Part shown: in pieces, positions 22,239 to 37,300 of the stretch
Position numbering within the stretch: the first letter of the stretch is position 1
How the letters are laid out: the number at the start of each line of letters is the position of its first letter
Origin: Branchiostoma floridae
Taxonomy: Eukaryota > Chordata > Leptocardii > Amphioxiformes > Branchiostomatidae
DNA length: 54,836 bases
Direction of reading: 5' to 3'
Assembly (NCBI RefSeq): GCF_000003815.2
Contig: NC_049979.1
Span: forward strand, 16,620,056 to 16,674,891
Program-made: the position numbers and the translations under genes
The notes under the pieces: model-generated
Database searches by the model: none
Told to the model about the DNA's origin: nothing
The model's input: only the letters and a program-made list of their open reading frames with translations

Positions 22239-22592
22239 GTTGCAAGCTTCCCCTCCTCTTCTTGCAAATATTCAGCTCTGAAATGGTGGACAGAGATGCA
22301 TATGAGTCGAATGGCTTTGGCTTTTGTAGGCATAGATATATTCCCGGGATCTGTTTTCTCCCATTCAATCATCATACTCGTTACCTACTTCTGCGGCTGC
22401 AGGGAATACATTTCATCAAGGCAAAATGCGAGGACGTAAGGAACAGGATTACTAGTATCACGGCTCGCCGTCATGAGTTCGCCGTCATGAGTGGATGGGA
22501 GATATATTTGGTGGTTGCGAAAGCAAAACATGTGATTCTTGTAATGCAGTACCTAGCTAGACAACTGACGCCCACAGTTTGTCCCCCTGGAG

Positions 22593-22851
22593 TATAAAAA
22601 ATACGGCGCCCACGCTCGCTTAAATGGCTGATGTGCGTAGAAGACAAACGTTCTACATGGGCAAATTCGTCATAGATGGTGTTAGTTCTGCCCTTAGCTC
22701 AGCATCGAGCTCGTTTCGGCCTACGGTGCATCAGATGAAAGAGTCAGTGACATACATGGTAGACAGTATCACCGATGTGCGGTTTAGAAGATCAAACAAT
22801 CAAATAAACACTAAGCGCGTTGGTATGGACGCTCTTCCTTACCTCGGCTAA
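22593..22851 (+). other. TATA box (22593-22600) followed by a 75-codon ORF (22624-22851)
   Basis: TATAAAAA stands 24 bp before ATG 22624; a second in-frame ATG at 22657 fits better with a normal initiation distance. The product (MADVRRRQTFYMGK ... DALPYLG) has mixed composition but no motif I recognise. It could be a small gene, a first exon or chance. Confidence 0.2.
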
Positions 22852-25800
22852 TCAAGGACATGCTACAATGGAGCCCATCATCATCGCAGAAACTATTGAG
22901 AGTTTAACATTGTAATATTCAGCCGAAGAATTAATTGTTCACGTAATGTCACTATAGAGGATACAGCAACCGACGGATGCAGGCGTACGGAGGCGCGGGG
23001 AAATGCGATAAGAAAGACTGTGCTCATATAAATGTAACCGAGGTGCACACATGACCTTTCATATAACTTGGAAATGCTTGCTTCAAAAGGCGTAAATTGC
23101 ATCGCCGTAGTCTGTCAGCATTTAGGAGTACATATGGGAAGGGAGATAGTTGCAAGGAATGTGACCTATGCTCTACTGGACCTGAAGGCATCTCCTAGAA
23201 ATGTATATATCACAACACAGGCTTTTCGAGAGAAGGCTCTTTCGAGACTACTAATGGCTCCGACATATGGCGAATACTTGTAAAAGGACTCCTCCGTACG
23301 AAATGAAATATGGTTGAAGCATACAGCCCAGAGGGAGGTACAGCTAAAACCTAGGCAGCGCATCAAACTGTAACGGACAGGTATATACTTCTTACCGACT
23401 GAGTAGTGCCTGGTGAATTGATGCAGGGTGTAATAATAGTTGTCGTAAATACAGTAGTAAATGTATGTATATATTAAATAATTTTCCCCTGGGGAAAATC
23501 TCAGCGATTCAAAGCCTGCATCTGGTTTGAAACAAGTGCAGATCTCTCTGCCTCCTCAAAATTTTCCTTAAGTGCTGTACTTTTACCACTCTATTCCTGT
23601 GTGTCTCCAAGCAGAGAAGGTGAAAGAAAAAAGGATGCTATTTGTATAAAAAGGAAGAACATGTTTGGTTCTTTTGAAATCAGAACGCTTAGAGTTAGAT
23701 GGCGGAAGCTCTGTGTAAAATGCACTTGCGTTGCCTTTGTTTGTCTGATGGCGGATTCCCGTCAATCAGTCTTTGGTTGAAAGAAGCAAGAGAGGAAGAG
23801 CTACACAAGGTTAATTGAGAACGTATATGTACCTATATTACTACAACCATGTTTCAAGAATATGTTATCTAGCTATTTCCCGTTTGGATTTATTTGGCTT
23901 TCGTCTAAAATGTTCACACCCGTCAGAAGTTTCTGTGCAACAGAGTCTATACATGGATATTGTATGCTCCACAGCTGTATGCTTCATCAAAGTGCTCCTT
24001 AAGTGAAACGACCTTTACAAGAGCCGAGCCCTTACGACAAATCCTCATGTACTTAAGACAAGGTGACTTCTCAGTCAATATCAATTCGATTCTCCATCGG
24101 AGATCACTCCCAGGGAGTCAGTCTGTAGCGGTTAATCCTTCTTAGATGCACTTAAGTTGACAGGTGCAGTTCCGTTTTGCTGTAATCTGAAACCAAGATA
24201 TACCGCGGAACATTAACATGAACAAAGTTTCAGACTCCAGGCTGCACTAGAGGGTATAGGGTAGGATTCGTTAGTAAAGCACGGCTGATCGCAGGTACGT
24301 AAAAGGACTGCAGGGCTTCCTCTTTTTGAAGATAGCACGAAACATGCGTGACTATCTTAACTTTAATCCTTCCGCACAACCTTATTAGCGTTCTGTCCTC
24401 CACACTTTGTTGACGTGTTCTTCAAATTACATACAATGTTTCCATGCCATGACACTGGCTTGCGGTTGAGATAAAAAATACCAGCGAGAATTTTTCTGAA
24501 TGATTATAATTAAAAATGATTAATTTGGCTTTGCCATGAAAGACGGGGTAGTATTAGTATTGTGTTTGATTCATGGCAATAGTTTTATCAAGACATGTTG
24601 TAGCTTGATTCTTTTTTATGCGACCCACGTTGTATTGATACGTCTATCAGCATCCCATGTCAGTATGTCTAATCTTACCTTACCTTACTTAGTTCCATCC
24701 TCTTATCGTTAACTGAATAATGCGACTGAAATCATGTATGCATCACTCAATTTGTGTTATCTTTAGGGTCTATAGGCATCTCAGGCCAGCACGCCAATCC
24801 CTAAGCTTGTCCCAATTATCTATACCGCTTCAAGAGGGAAGGATTTCCTGATTAATACTTTTTTCGGCTAGCTGATTACATATCTGTCTCTTCGTTTGAC
24901 TCTCGGACTCTCGCTAATACGTAAAGGAGTAGAAACTTAATGTCACAAAGTGAAACTTTATGCCTTTAAGTGACCTCAAGAGAGCCTAGAATCCGGATCT
25001 GTGAAGACGGAAGGACGAACGATCTGGGGCGCGAATTTCAGGATGTTAGACTAATGTTTTGCACACGAACGGTGAAAGAAACAACAGAGACGTAAACGGT
25101 TGATTTTCTAAACAATCTTCTTGAATCAATAGTTCCTGGTCTGAGGGCATTACCGTTAATGTTTGCTGATAACGTAGTTTGTTCCCACAGAGTAGAAATA
25201 AGTGTCGCAATCAATATTAATTAAGGTATCACTCGTCCCTGTAGGCAAGTACATATGCCGTTACAAACGGTCCTAATCAAATCCACCGGCAGCCACGGGA
25301 AACAGGATGCTCTGCAGGGAAACGCAGAGAAGACTTTCATGCCTATATATATATTTAACCCAACTGTCACGCAATGGATGCGTGAATACCAGGTTTGTCC
25401 TGATAGAATTTACTACACCAAAAACATGAAGTAGTTTATATAATCTGATATTGATAATTTGACATCAATATATTTTTTTTAATCTAAATAAAGTAAGAAA
25501 AGGGTTCAGGCTGTCCATGGTGCTGATGAATTGTGGGAACTAAGGTGGGCGACATTTGCATTAGTGTGTTTGCGTTGTCGGGTTAGAATCCAAAATAATG
25601 TATGGTCCTTATGCTGTATAACCTGCATCAAATATAGTTGCATTAAGATGGTCACATTTCCTTTGTTTTCATCCGAACATCAGGCCGCTTTTTACCACTG
25701 GAACAACTAAGAGCATGGTGCTCGGCGGACGTCCCGACGAATTCGAAATGTATCAAAACACACGAGGAAATGAAGTTGCCACTCGTGACATATGTGACCC

Positions 25801-27988
25801 CATCACGAGGTTCCTTTGATAGACATCTGAAACACCTTCCACTCTGCAGTCTGATAAGTTCAGAATACTGACATTAAGGTCGCTCCACTTGAATGGTAAT
25901 TGCCCAAAATGCAAATCAGGTCGTAAATGTCGAATCGGATAGTTCAAATTCCATTTCACCAGACAGAAATCGGCTCTCATTACGTCTGAGTAGCAGACAC
26001 AGATTTTACACCACGATCCCATAGGAGATGGTAAAGAGCATTTTCTATATGTCTACGTTAAGGGGATCAGCAAGGAAGAATACTTGTTATGTTATGAATG
26101 ATCAGCGAGGCATACTGCTCCTGCCATTTAGACATACCGCTCTGAGGTATAGACTTTGATGAATACAATCAATACATCATGTCTTCATTATTTACCATGT
26201 TGATTCATGAGCCAAACTGGTTTCCTGCATGGTGAACACCTCCACAGACAAAACACGACATGCTTTTTGTCTGGCAGTGTTCATCCTACATGACTCGTGG
26301 CCATTGCTATGGATGACATAAATCAACGTTGTTGAAACAGGTAATTCCCTCTGACATATTCTAGCGCCCAACTGCGTCCGTCGATCACTGACAACATTTT
26401 GCCGTCCATTGGGCCTTTGTTTTATACCTGCTACAGCACATATACGTACATAAACTACCTGTATACACACAGGTAGGAGACGCACTTCATACCTGTCCAA
26501 CAAGTGGTATAGCATCACAAATCATTCAATAACACGTCACAGCGTGAAGAAAATATACCCTTAAAGAGGCCTAGGGGGACGTAAACAAACATTCCTGCCT
26601 TGATATATTTTTTTGTGGTAATGTTTTCTAAAATATCAATCAACAATGAACTCTGACGTGTTTTTGACAGTGATCTTGGCCTCAGATCGCGCGATTTGTT
26701 TTTTTGCTACGCAGCACAATTTAGAAGGCTGACAATTCACAACCAAACGCAGAACATCCAGCCTAGAATTTCTACAGAAAAGTAAGAGGCACGCACGAAA
26801 AACAACAACAGTTGAAATCTTAGATTTAATTCAACAACGGTACATCTTGTCCCAAAATGGGTTTCCCGTCCTTTGGAGGGCGCAGCAATCGGTGCTATCT
26901 ATTACCAGAGTAATGAGTCTGGTCCTGGGGTACGCAGGGCGAAGGGGCACCTGATCGGTTGAGAAAATCTCACTGGAAGTTGCTTGCAAAATTGCCTTAT
27001 TACAAGACATTGTGGGTAATGGGAGAAGGGCTGCCTTTTTATAAAGGCTGTCTGTGGGGAATTTGATTGTCTGTATTAATAATATCCACAATTCTGCCCC
27101 TAAGTCAGTTATGTTGTGGTCAGACAAAGCCACTCACATCGAAGGCAGTTATTCTTGTAAGAAATATCCAGACATTGCGATCTTTTAGTTGCATTTTTTA
27201 AAGAGAAATTGGCATTTTACTACACATGACAACTAGGCCATGCACGTTCGTCTTGTCCACAGGGAAGCGGCCACATTCAGCAAACCACAATACAAATTGC
27301 CCCTTATCATTATGCTGCCTATACTGTATGCCTTTTGTTATGAAGCTTGTGAAATAGAAATACTGGGTGATGATGCTAGGTACTAAATGTTAATGATCAG
27401 TCATAATTGTAGAAAAGAATCAACGAAACATTCCATAAAGCCTTAAGCAGAAAGCCCATGTGTTCAGTAATATCTATCAATGGTATCCTGTCTTAATCGC
27501 TGCTAGCATTAGTTTTAATGGGGAGAATGTAGATGACTTCGAATTCCCTGCAACATCTCAGCTCTCCCATTTCAATCTAAGGCCGAACCCAGCACCAGCT
27601 GCATCATACCGGCCCCAGATCATAACCCCGTTCTAATGGTTGCCTTCAGCAGTGATTGCATTCATTTCCATCGGACGTTAGCGAAGCCAATATAGCTATG
27701 GCAAGCTGTCGTTCTGAAACTTGTTACCTTTCCCTATTTGCTTTCTGATTGGATCTTCATGGTAATTTTCATAAGATATAGCTATGTTGTCCCTGTATTT
27801 ATATTAGCTTTTGCATGAATTCTCAAGGTAACGTAGCATAAGTCTAAAAATGGAGTACAGTAGTAGATTACCTGGAGAATCTAACGTTGGAGTTGAAGTG
27901 GTTCCTCTTGTGATGAGATGTACTGGAGCCGGGAAAGCATGTGCTAATGGCGGACTGTTGAACTGTACAGGGTCCTCCGAGAGCTCAC

Positions 27989-28130
27989 CTGAACAGCAAG
28001 TGCTGTAGAAGCTAACAGGTTTCTGTTTTATCTTCTCTAAGCCACGGCGAGAAATAGCATCTCGGGGCTGAACTGCGGGCACTCTCGCTCTGTAGCTTCG
28101 GGATTACATAGTCTGTCGCCATGGGAGACC
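27989..28130 (-). other. Candidate distal 5' UTR exon (minus strand) for the amine-type GPCR
   Basis: On the minus strand a strong donor (TTCAG|GTGAGC) ends a segment at 27989. A CCAAT-type element (GATTGG on plus) lies about 150-170 bp further upstream. The GPCR coding exon has an acceptor at 22279-22278. Pairing the two would give a 5.7-kb 5' UTR intron. This is inference only; the extent of the exon is a guess. Confidence 0.25.
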
Positions 28131-31100
28131 AACACCATCCGCTTTTGTGATTGGCTGAGAAGATTATGAAAGAGGTGGGTGGCGTTATCATGGATTTGTC
28201 TAAAGATATTGTCCCAAGCCTAGATCTTGTTTTTCGTGTATATCAACCATCGTTAAAGTTCAGATTTAGGTTCCGAGAGTGTTTGCTCTACTATAGTACA
28301 AAAGAATATTTCCTTATATGATCGGGGGTATATGTTAACGTTTTTTGGTGGATATAGAATTAGATGATGATCATTTAATGTGAAAAAGATAACTCCTCAG
28401 TTGTGTTCGAGGTTGGTAATGATGATGGATGGTGATCAGTAATGAAATTGCAATTTTCTAAATACTGTAAATGTCCATTATAGAGCTAATTGCGTGCCTT
28501 CATTGTCGTACCATCACCAAATCCACTCGTTTTTCACAGTACACACCACAGTAATACGCGAGCCCCATGGTAGTTCTAACGAGAGATTATGAGATCAGGC
28601 AGACAGATGAAAATGGGGTTATCCAGCTATGAGGGAAACATGGCGGATGCTGGCAAACAACATGTCTAATACAGGTAGCCAAATTAATTAACGTTGTATG
28701 ATCGTTTTCCTTCCTGAACAGTCGAACAATAACAGTAAGGACTTACGATATCAAGATTGGCATGAAGAATGGCCCAAGACGCTGAAAACGTCAAAAACAT
28801 AAATGCCTTTTGCAGTTCATACGGCCTGTTAGGTCTGGTTGTACGATCTGTACGTGACCAAATGACAAATCAATTCTACGTTTTGTCTTAATAGTGATAC
28901 TGAAAAATGCAGCTTGTAAAAGAGAGGAGCTGGCGTACTGCGTAGTCTCTGTTGCAGACGACAGGTGCAACATCTATAATTCAATTATTTTGATTGTAGC
29001 AACCGAGCTCGAGTCATGGTGTGAAGATTTAACAAGTCTGATAGAACATGTTGGGGATGTATATATCGATAGAATGTGTTTAGTCACCTGCCGTGATACC
29101 TTAAATTTGATTGATTTGCTTAATTGTCTACAGTGGGCGGAAGATAACCTTTATAAGTCACGACAAATCTAATCCTTGATAGCTCATTAAAGGGGCGGCA
29201 ACATCAATGACTCCTCGATGCTTGTTATTACGTACGCACCGGAGCAACAATCATCGACTGAACCTATAATTGGCGGACATCTGACGGGTGTCCCCTGTCA
29301 GATGTCGACTAAATTACAACCAAAGACACAGCTGGTGCGGACGTGTATCACGGAGCAATTTTCAACAAAAAGCGTTATCAAAGTACTGTTGTTACATGAT
29401 GGACTCATTCTTCATTGTTATTAGCGGCACTTATTAATGCCAGTACGAACAGTAGGGTTTTTGATATTTCCATAGCCTACCACAGCTTACTGCTTTATGG
29501 GACCAAACTCCATTATATCTCTGATTGACATAGTAACAAGATACAAGAGTAAGACAGATCAACACTTTATATAGCTTAGAAGATTACGTCTATTGAAGAA
29601 AAGATGTCGTGAAGAAGGAACTGAGGGTAGTCAGGCGAGTTTGTTAGCGACAATTACTATCAACAACATTGGTGGACATCATGATATAACTGAACGTATT
29701 CTGAGCAAATTGTTATTCCCTCTCGAAGCTACCACGATACAGTGGTACGAAGATAGCCCAAGCCTGTCAAAAAGTGCATGGTCTTCAATACATTATGGAA
29801 TAGACGTGTTAAAATCTGAAAGGCAATACAATGCTCCAGCGAATTTGGCGAGTGAAGAGAATGGCGGAAAATCAAATACATCCTATGTCGGTGGTACACC
29901 GAAATGGAGAGATAGACCATGCCAGTCAAGGTAACTGCGTGTGAAAATTGACTTGTCCAAACAAAGTATCTGATGTATCGACTGAAGGATCATTTATGAC
30001 TTTTCAGAAAAGCTTCTTTTCCGGCCCGGTCTGTCAGGTACGGATATGAACCCACCGCAGCGGAAATAACATCCTGGCTCTTTAGATAAGAGGACTGCAA
30101 GTAATGAAAACATCGCCTTATCTCAATCATCGCGTTTTCCACTAACGCATCAAACGAAGAAGAGAGAATATCACAACATTTCTTTTGCCCTTTTTAGTCC
30201 TTCTCGGGGGCTTCCAAGACTAACAGACCTACAGGTAATTCAATGAGTGGAAATTCTTCGACGTAATGAAGCAACATACCATAAGTAAATTACCGGGAAT
30301 TTAATCCCACGTTGGGGCATAAAATGAGATCTTCGGAAAACGTCACATCAAGTCTTCCCAATTAATGGCGTCCTTTTGAAGCAAGATGAGAGTCAGCATT
30401 CACAAATGATTGTCTGTTCAGCACCAAGGACAAGCCTTTCTGCCCTCAATTTAAAATCCTGTATAAATTATGACTCCAGCGTTTTCGTGGTCATTTGTCA
30501 TCAGCCATAGCTCTCCTACTTGAAGACTTTGATTTGGGCAGGAAACACTTGGACAGATAGAACGTATAGATTAAGTGGATTGAAATGCAAATTTATGTAT
30601 GCAAGTTTTATGTACGTTATTTTCAAAGAGAAATCCTGAAATCAATGTAATTGACTTTTCTTGAGAGCAATGGTGTTCTTACCAAAGGTGATACTTCAAT
30701 GACTTCATGTTGTTCAGCCATAGGAAAGAAATGCCGCGAATTTTGCCACACATGCCACCAACTGTTTTCGCGAAAAATGACCACAAGGAACAAACATACC
30801 TTATTAGAATAAATTTATTTGATAATTCTCTTGCCTTGTGGCAGACTTGCATGAAGCATCCTATATGGGCAAAAGTTTGCACATGTGAACAGAATGGTCT
30901 ATACAGTACAACATAATGTCTTCTTACATTTAATCGGGGTAGTCTATTGGAACTAATAGGATGGTTCTGCACCATCATTCATACATCCATAATGTGCTGC
31001 AGACTGGCTACATAGTTAGGCCTGCTATGCTACATAAAACATAAGTTGTCCCTACTGGGCTAGGTCTATATCTGTACGCTAGAAGCAAATTCATAGTTAC

Positions 31101-34100
31101 AAAAAGCAAGAAAACAGATGAAGTTAGGACAGACAATTGCAGCACAAAGGGCCAACTTACAATATTTGTTATTGAAAAGTGATAGAATTACGTACTTACA
31201 AATACATGTAGAAAAGTCTTCATGTTTTGAGCAATCAACTTTCTTTCCCCAAATACTATTTTCAGTCATGATCATTTTAGCACCTTGTCATAGATCAGTT
31301 CTAATTCATAGATATAATGAGCTTATGGGTATACTCAGCTTCTAAATACATGCTAACCCAAAGAGCTTTAGGAAGTGCTCTTTCATAAAACCTCACTAGC
31401 AATTTGTTTGCATTAGCAAACAGTCAGTGGTCCTTTTTCACACAACATGAGGAAACAAGCAAGGACATACATCTTAGACATAGAACATTTACAATGCAAA
31501 GGTACAGCATTCAGAGTGTTATCACGAGACACATGATTCATCCGTCCTCATACAAAAATAATCCTCTTCAGGCTCGGTGAGATCTGTATAGAACAGCATG
31601 CACACAAGCTATGGCAGTTCTCAGGCTGCAGCATCTGGACGTCAGGCCAGGCCAATGTCATCAACTGCTTCTCATATATTTCAGAAACAACAAGAACTAA
31701 GAAATCTTAAGAAAATAAACTACTAGTTAACACAGTCAAACATTCCTGTCATCATCTGATGTCAGACCATCCTTATTCAAGATGGACGTAAGGGCCTTCT
31801 CTGCAAAATAATCTTCCAGAAGTTTTGAATTTTGGAAAGCCAGAGATCGAATGTTGAGAAAAAAATTGATGAAACTAGCCTGGCCTTTTCTCCTTTGGTA
31901 GACTTGGTCACCATTTTATCATTAGAACAGTCAGTTACTGAGCTTTACAGATCTGCTGACATCTATTGTATTGGCATGATAAAGATCATCACTTTGGAGT
32001 TACCAGCAGATGCACACAAAACCCCAATTAGTCATTGGATAGGAATTTTCAGGAAAATTCCATTCACATCAATAGAGAAGCTGGTATGCCAAATCCACTT
32101 GATTTTTCAAAAATATAACGGTCTACTGATGGTAAGGTTTCTTGTGGTGCTCAACAAGTAACATGACCTTATCAGATGACCATGTCTTTGATACTTAAGA
32201 AATCAGTATTACACAAAGCACAGCATTCTTATACTTCCTACTAGTCTTTTATGGGGTCTACTCTAGTCAAAATAAAGTAGGGACAAGACAGCAAGCAGAA
32301 ATATAAAACCATAAGTGTAGGGCTGGACGATCTAACTTACACAAGCAAACAAAGCTATAATATCCTTGAATGCTGTCATGCCCCTACCTTTATTTGTTAC
32401 TAGATTGTTTGCACATGTTCCACGAAGTTCAAAAAGCCGCTGTAACTTTCATCCTCCATAATGGTAAATTAATTAATGCAAATCTTAAAATGTATGCGGT
32501 GTTTTTTTTTTGGCAGTTTTTGCAGCAATATCAAAACCATGACACTACAAATATGCTTTTCCACTGTTTCGCTACTGTACCTTCGAATTGTTTCAACCAT
32601 GAATTTAAAGCGAAAACATTCTTTTCTCTTTAAAATCTGCAAAATAAAGTCCTGGTGAAAATGAATGAATTTACAGTATATGTCTATATCTTAATGGGTT
32701 TCCTATACACTCTTACACTACAAGAAACTGCTTCCTGTAGTCAACAAAGACAGCAAACGCAATGGCATTTCAGCTTGAGATACTGTTGACAGAACATTAC
32801 TTATACACAACTTTTCTAGTGGAAATGTTTCAGCAAAATGTAATATAGCATCATCATATTTTGCAAGCAGTCTTTGCAACAAGCCCAGCAGGCCGTGTCA
32901 ACTTGACACAATAGTTTATAACTGGTAATAGAATTACAGTTATCAATTCTTCCACAAAGTATTATAAGGGATTTTTGTACACATATTATGGTAGTATAGT
33001 GGTAGTCAAACTAATTTCTTTAACAAGTCATATAGTACATGTATTGTCAGAAAACAAAGGAATGTCTTACTTGCATATAAACATCTTAACAAAAGAAACC
33101 CTACCTTGGTGATATATCAGTATGTTATATTTTTTTCAATTTTGCAAGCTTGATTATAAAAGTGGTTATAGAGTCTCACATTATGCATGCTTTATTGGTA
33201 CCAATCTGCTTGCTTGAGTATTTACATCACTCCAGATGACTGGGATAGTGAGGAACTGAAGCAGGGGGCTATATTGTGATCAGTGGAAATCCTTTCCATC
33301 AATGTTAATTACCACGACTTAAGGATATTTGCTGCATAGCATGATCCCACATGTATATAATGCATATATCATATTCAAATGTGTGATGAAGTGTTTGTTA
33401 TCCATGCTGCTGACAAAATGGGTAGACAATTGTTACATATAGTGCTATCACTGCAGTCACACAGAAGCTTTAGTCCTTTCCATGGGTCAGCTGAAGTGTT
33501 TGGAAACACTATGTTTTCACATCCCTTTTTACAAACTTCTTCCATGTTTTTTCTTTGATCTCTTGTACAAATAGTAATATTACCTAGAAACGAATTGAGC
33601 AACCAGCATTGAACCTGTACTAGTTCACATACATGTATCATAAAATGGGGCCAGGACAGAAAGCATCTACTTACTTAATATGTGGGACTGTAACCTAAAA
33701 TCTTGTACACATGCTACTTGACTAAAAGTGAAACTGACAAGGGTTTTTACTCACTGCTAGGAGATTGCTGATGATTCCATCTTCTAATGCCTTCTCATGC
33801 TTGATTACCCAAGACACAACCCCAGCCAGGTGATCCTAGTAGACTTAATTTTGTTTATGGCATGTAGCAACTTCAGTAAAATCAATTTTCTACTGGAATA
33901 AGAAATCCTCAATGTTCCAGAAGGAATATTCACTACAACTATAACATCATGTAAAATCTAGAGTCTCTGGGCTGCATCATTTTGTCAGTTACTGTAAGAT
34001 AAATAACCACCTTTGCAGTATTTCCCCTGCAAGGACATATTTCTTGCTAAAAGGCATGTGCCAAAAGATGCATAACCATGATCTCAAATACAAGAAGATT

Positions 34101-34374
34101 AGAATTAAACAGGTCCCAACCAGTCAACCCATCCTAGTCTGTAAGCCTGTGTCTAGATAAATGTCTACCTCTACATTTATTTAATAATAAGCCTTAAGTG
34201 CAATAAAGTTCTTACACACTCTCTATTATACATTGGATTCTTGGGCAGTTGATTAGAGAACAGACTGTCAATAGCACAAGCACATTGCTTATCCCAAGAC
34301 ACAAGGTGGTGCAAATTTTCTTTTGATACATTTGATGGGAAAAAAAGCTACCAACATGTCAAACTTCCCCACCC

Positions 34375-37300
34375 TCATGACACAGAGTGGTGCACAAATT
34401 CCTTGAGGATCTGCTTGGCCATGGTAAGGTTGTTGTTGGCGATGCCTAGTGCCTTGATGATGGAATCGTACGAGTAGCCCTGGCTCATCAAGGTGGCAAT
34501 CTCTGCATCCATGTTGTTTCCATTTTCTGTAGCGGTGCTTTTCCTGGAGCTAGGAGAGGGGTCTCTAGTACCTATAACATGCAGTGAATGAAATAAGACT
34601 TTTTGTTCTGCACAGCACCCCTAAAATTTTTCAAAATCAAAGGGTATACAGGAAGTTATACATGTGTCTAAAGTAAAATCTTGAAACTTCTGAATCAATT
34701 AAGTGAGAACAATCAAGTAATACATCTTGCTATGCACTCCCTACCCCCCCCCCCCCCACACACACCAGGTATTTTTAGAAGTAAAGTATTTTACTGGCTC
34801 ACAATCTTACTTACCTTGGACATTATCTGCTGAAGACCAGCTGGCAGGGTGCTTCTGTTGGCGGGGCTGCAGGGCGGGGTCCAGACTGCTGACAGGGAGG
34901 GGGGGCAGGTCATAGTCACTGGGGGTTTTCCTCAAGCGCCTCACGGGGACATCATAATCACTGGCAGGGTCTGCAAGGAAGACACATTCTCATCAAACAG
35001 GGATGGATGTCTTAAGATATACAGTTGTTCAGGGGAATGTAGAACAATGAATATGTCATGAGATGCAGTTGCAGCATCCCTTACATGAATAAAAGAACTT
35101 ATCATACTACATACTGTTGCACTGTTGGGGACAAAACAAACTGGTACAGAGTCAGTAAGATTGAAAATATCTGCACTTAATTTTTAGCTGTACTTGTAAG
35201 TTGAACAGACAAAAGTCACATCGTTTAATGGTCTGTGGGAAAACAAACAGCTGTATATGTAGCTGTTGACTATTGTTGCACAGCTAACAATTACTACTTA
35301 CCATGGTTTTCACTGTTCATTCTGTCTTCATTTTCACTTGGGGTTTCAAAGTTACTCCTTGGTGGGCCACTAGGATGGGATATTGGCGAGTGGGGACTGG
35401 GCTGGGCAGAAGACCCTCTACTGGGTACAGGGGGCCCCATGGATGTGGGCTTGGATATAGGAGTGGGCACTTTGTAGATTGCATTTTCATCACTTGCACT
35501 TGACCCTGTTGACATAAGAGACAATAAGTGCTTTGAAAAAATCTGGCATCAATGCCAGGTACAATGATTTAAAAAACTACATAAGTTACATAACTACTGC
35601 GTACAAAAAGTATTCTTAAAGATACCTCCTGGTCACAATTTTCACTCTCACAGCGTAAGTTATTGTCATGTTCTCTAATTGTACATAATTTACAACTTTT
35701 ACATACACGACCTTCTAGAAATCATTTCAAATTTCTAGGAACAGTCCTAGATCACTGCAAATCCTACCCTGGAAATGTTTTGTTACAGCGCTACGGTTAT
35801 ATACCCAAAATGGATCTCACCGCATATAGAAAGTGGGGTAGCATTTTGTGTACAGGGTGTTGTCGTACATGGTACGCATGGTAGCATGGAAGGAAGCATG
35901 CAAGGAAGGAAGACGAAGCATTGTTTCTCGTCTCAAAGCACTGCAGCTGGTAGTGTTCACAATGCAAAGCAACCAGTAGTGTGTCTGGGCTAACCCTCAG
36001 GCACATGTACATGTATATATAATGACAAGATAACTGGTCTTGTGGATAACACATTCATGTATGTAGCAAGTAGCCACAAACATCTCATATGCAACCAAAA
36101 GTGTTTGTTAAGAAAAATGAACTACTATCATTCAATAGGATTCTAAAATACATATACTTGTACTTCAGAAATAAAAACTATGAGGGCATAAGATAAATAA
36201 CATTACAATGCCAAACTCACTGTTCTAATGAAATAATACTGACATCTATAACTTATGTAGCCATCTAATGAGAACATTACACACCTGAACTGGAGGCACC
36301 ATCGTCACTAACGGACCTATTGTATGTTTTCTTCACACTGGTTGTCTTGTCAGTAAATCTCCTGGGTGGCACTTGTGGGGCATTTATGGTGGGAACGGCG
36401 GGCAAGTCTCTGTCAGGGAGGGTGGGGGAGGGGATAGGCGGTGCTGGAAGGGGCCGAGGGGCAGGCAAAGGCACTGGAGGAGGGAGGCTCCGCTCCTTGG
36501 GGACTGGGGAGGACCGTGGGGAGTTTCTGGGGGAGGGCATGGGGGAATCGCTAGGTGACATGCTGGGGGAGGGGAGAGGAGACCCTGCCGGGGACAGCCT
36601 GCGGGCGGGGATGGGGGGAAGGGATGACGTGGCATGAGGGACAGGGGGTTTGGGAGGCTCTCTCCTGGGCAGGTTGGGGGAGGCTCGGGGAGAGTTAAAG
36701 GGTGAGTGGGCTGGTCTGGAGGGCTGGAGTTCACTGATGCTCTGGTTCACCCACTGATTTGGATCCTGTAAAATAAGATTGAAAATCATTTCAATGTAGT
36801 GATAACCTTTAAAACGCCATCCTTAATCCAATGCATTGGAAATGTTCTATAGGCCATTTAGTATACCTATAAAGTAGACTATACCATTTATCTTATAATC
36901 AATGTTGTCTCAAAACTAGTACCCTGACACTAGACTTCAGTATTAGAGTTTGCATGGTTGTTCACATACAGGAATATAATCTGTAGGCATACATGTTCAT
37001 CCTGACCCTGTATGTTTTATTGTTAAAGGCTGCAAAAAAGCAGCACAACTATCTGTAAAATCATTGAAATGTTGAATAATGAATTGTTTAATGCATTATT
37101 ATGTTTGGATGGAGTAAGTTGAACAGCATAGAATATTAATCAATCCCTAAACAATCTTTGGAACTTTTACCATAACTGTTTAATACACAATTACTTGTTA
37201 GGCTGGAGGGATGTTGGGGCAATAAAAAACATTGTACTTACATTTACAAATCTGTTTATCATTTTAATTATAGATCTGATTTCTGAATACATGCACATAT

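Larger units (their letters stand above)
22239..34374. other. 12-kb intergenic region without recognised genes
   Basis: I read both strands and found no conserved protein motif. ORFs up to 113 codons (for example 29593-29934) look random in composition. Points of interest: a TATA box and small ORF (22593-22851), a 14-bp tandem duplication with CGCCGTCATGAGT at about 22466-22494, and a splice-donor-bearing, CCAAT-associated segment near 27989-28160 on the minus strand. The part nearest 34374 should contain the CBL 3' UTR; a minus-strand AATAAA lies near 33188. Confidence 0.6.

Noticed and set aside
29593-29934. 113-codon plus-strand ORF
   Set aside because: No motif, no promoter or splice context, and composition like its surroundings.
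36320-36637. Gly-rich plus-strand ORFs opposite CBL exon 6
   Set aside because: They are the antisense image of the proline-rich CBL tail.
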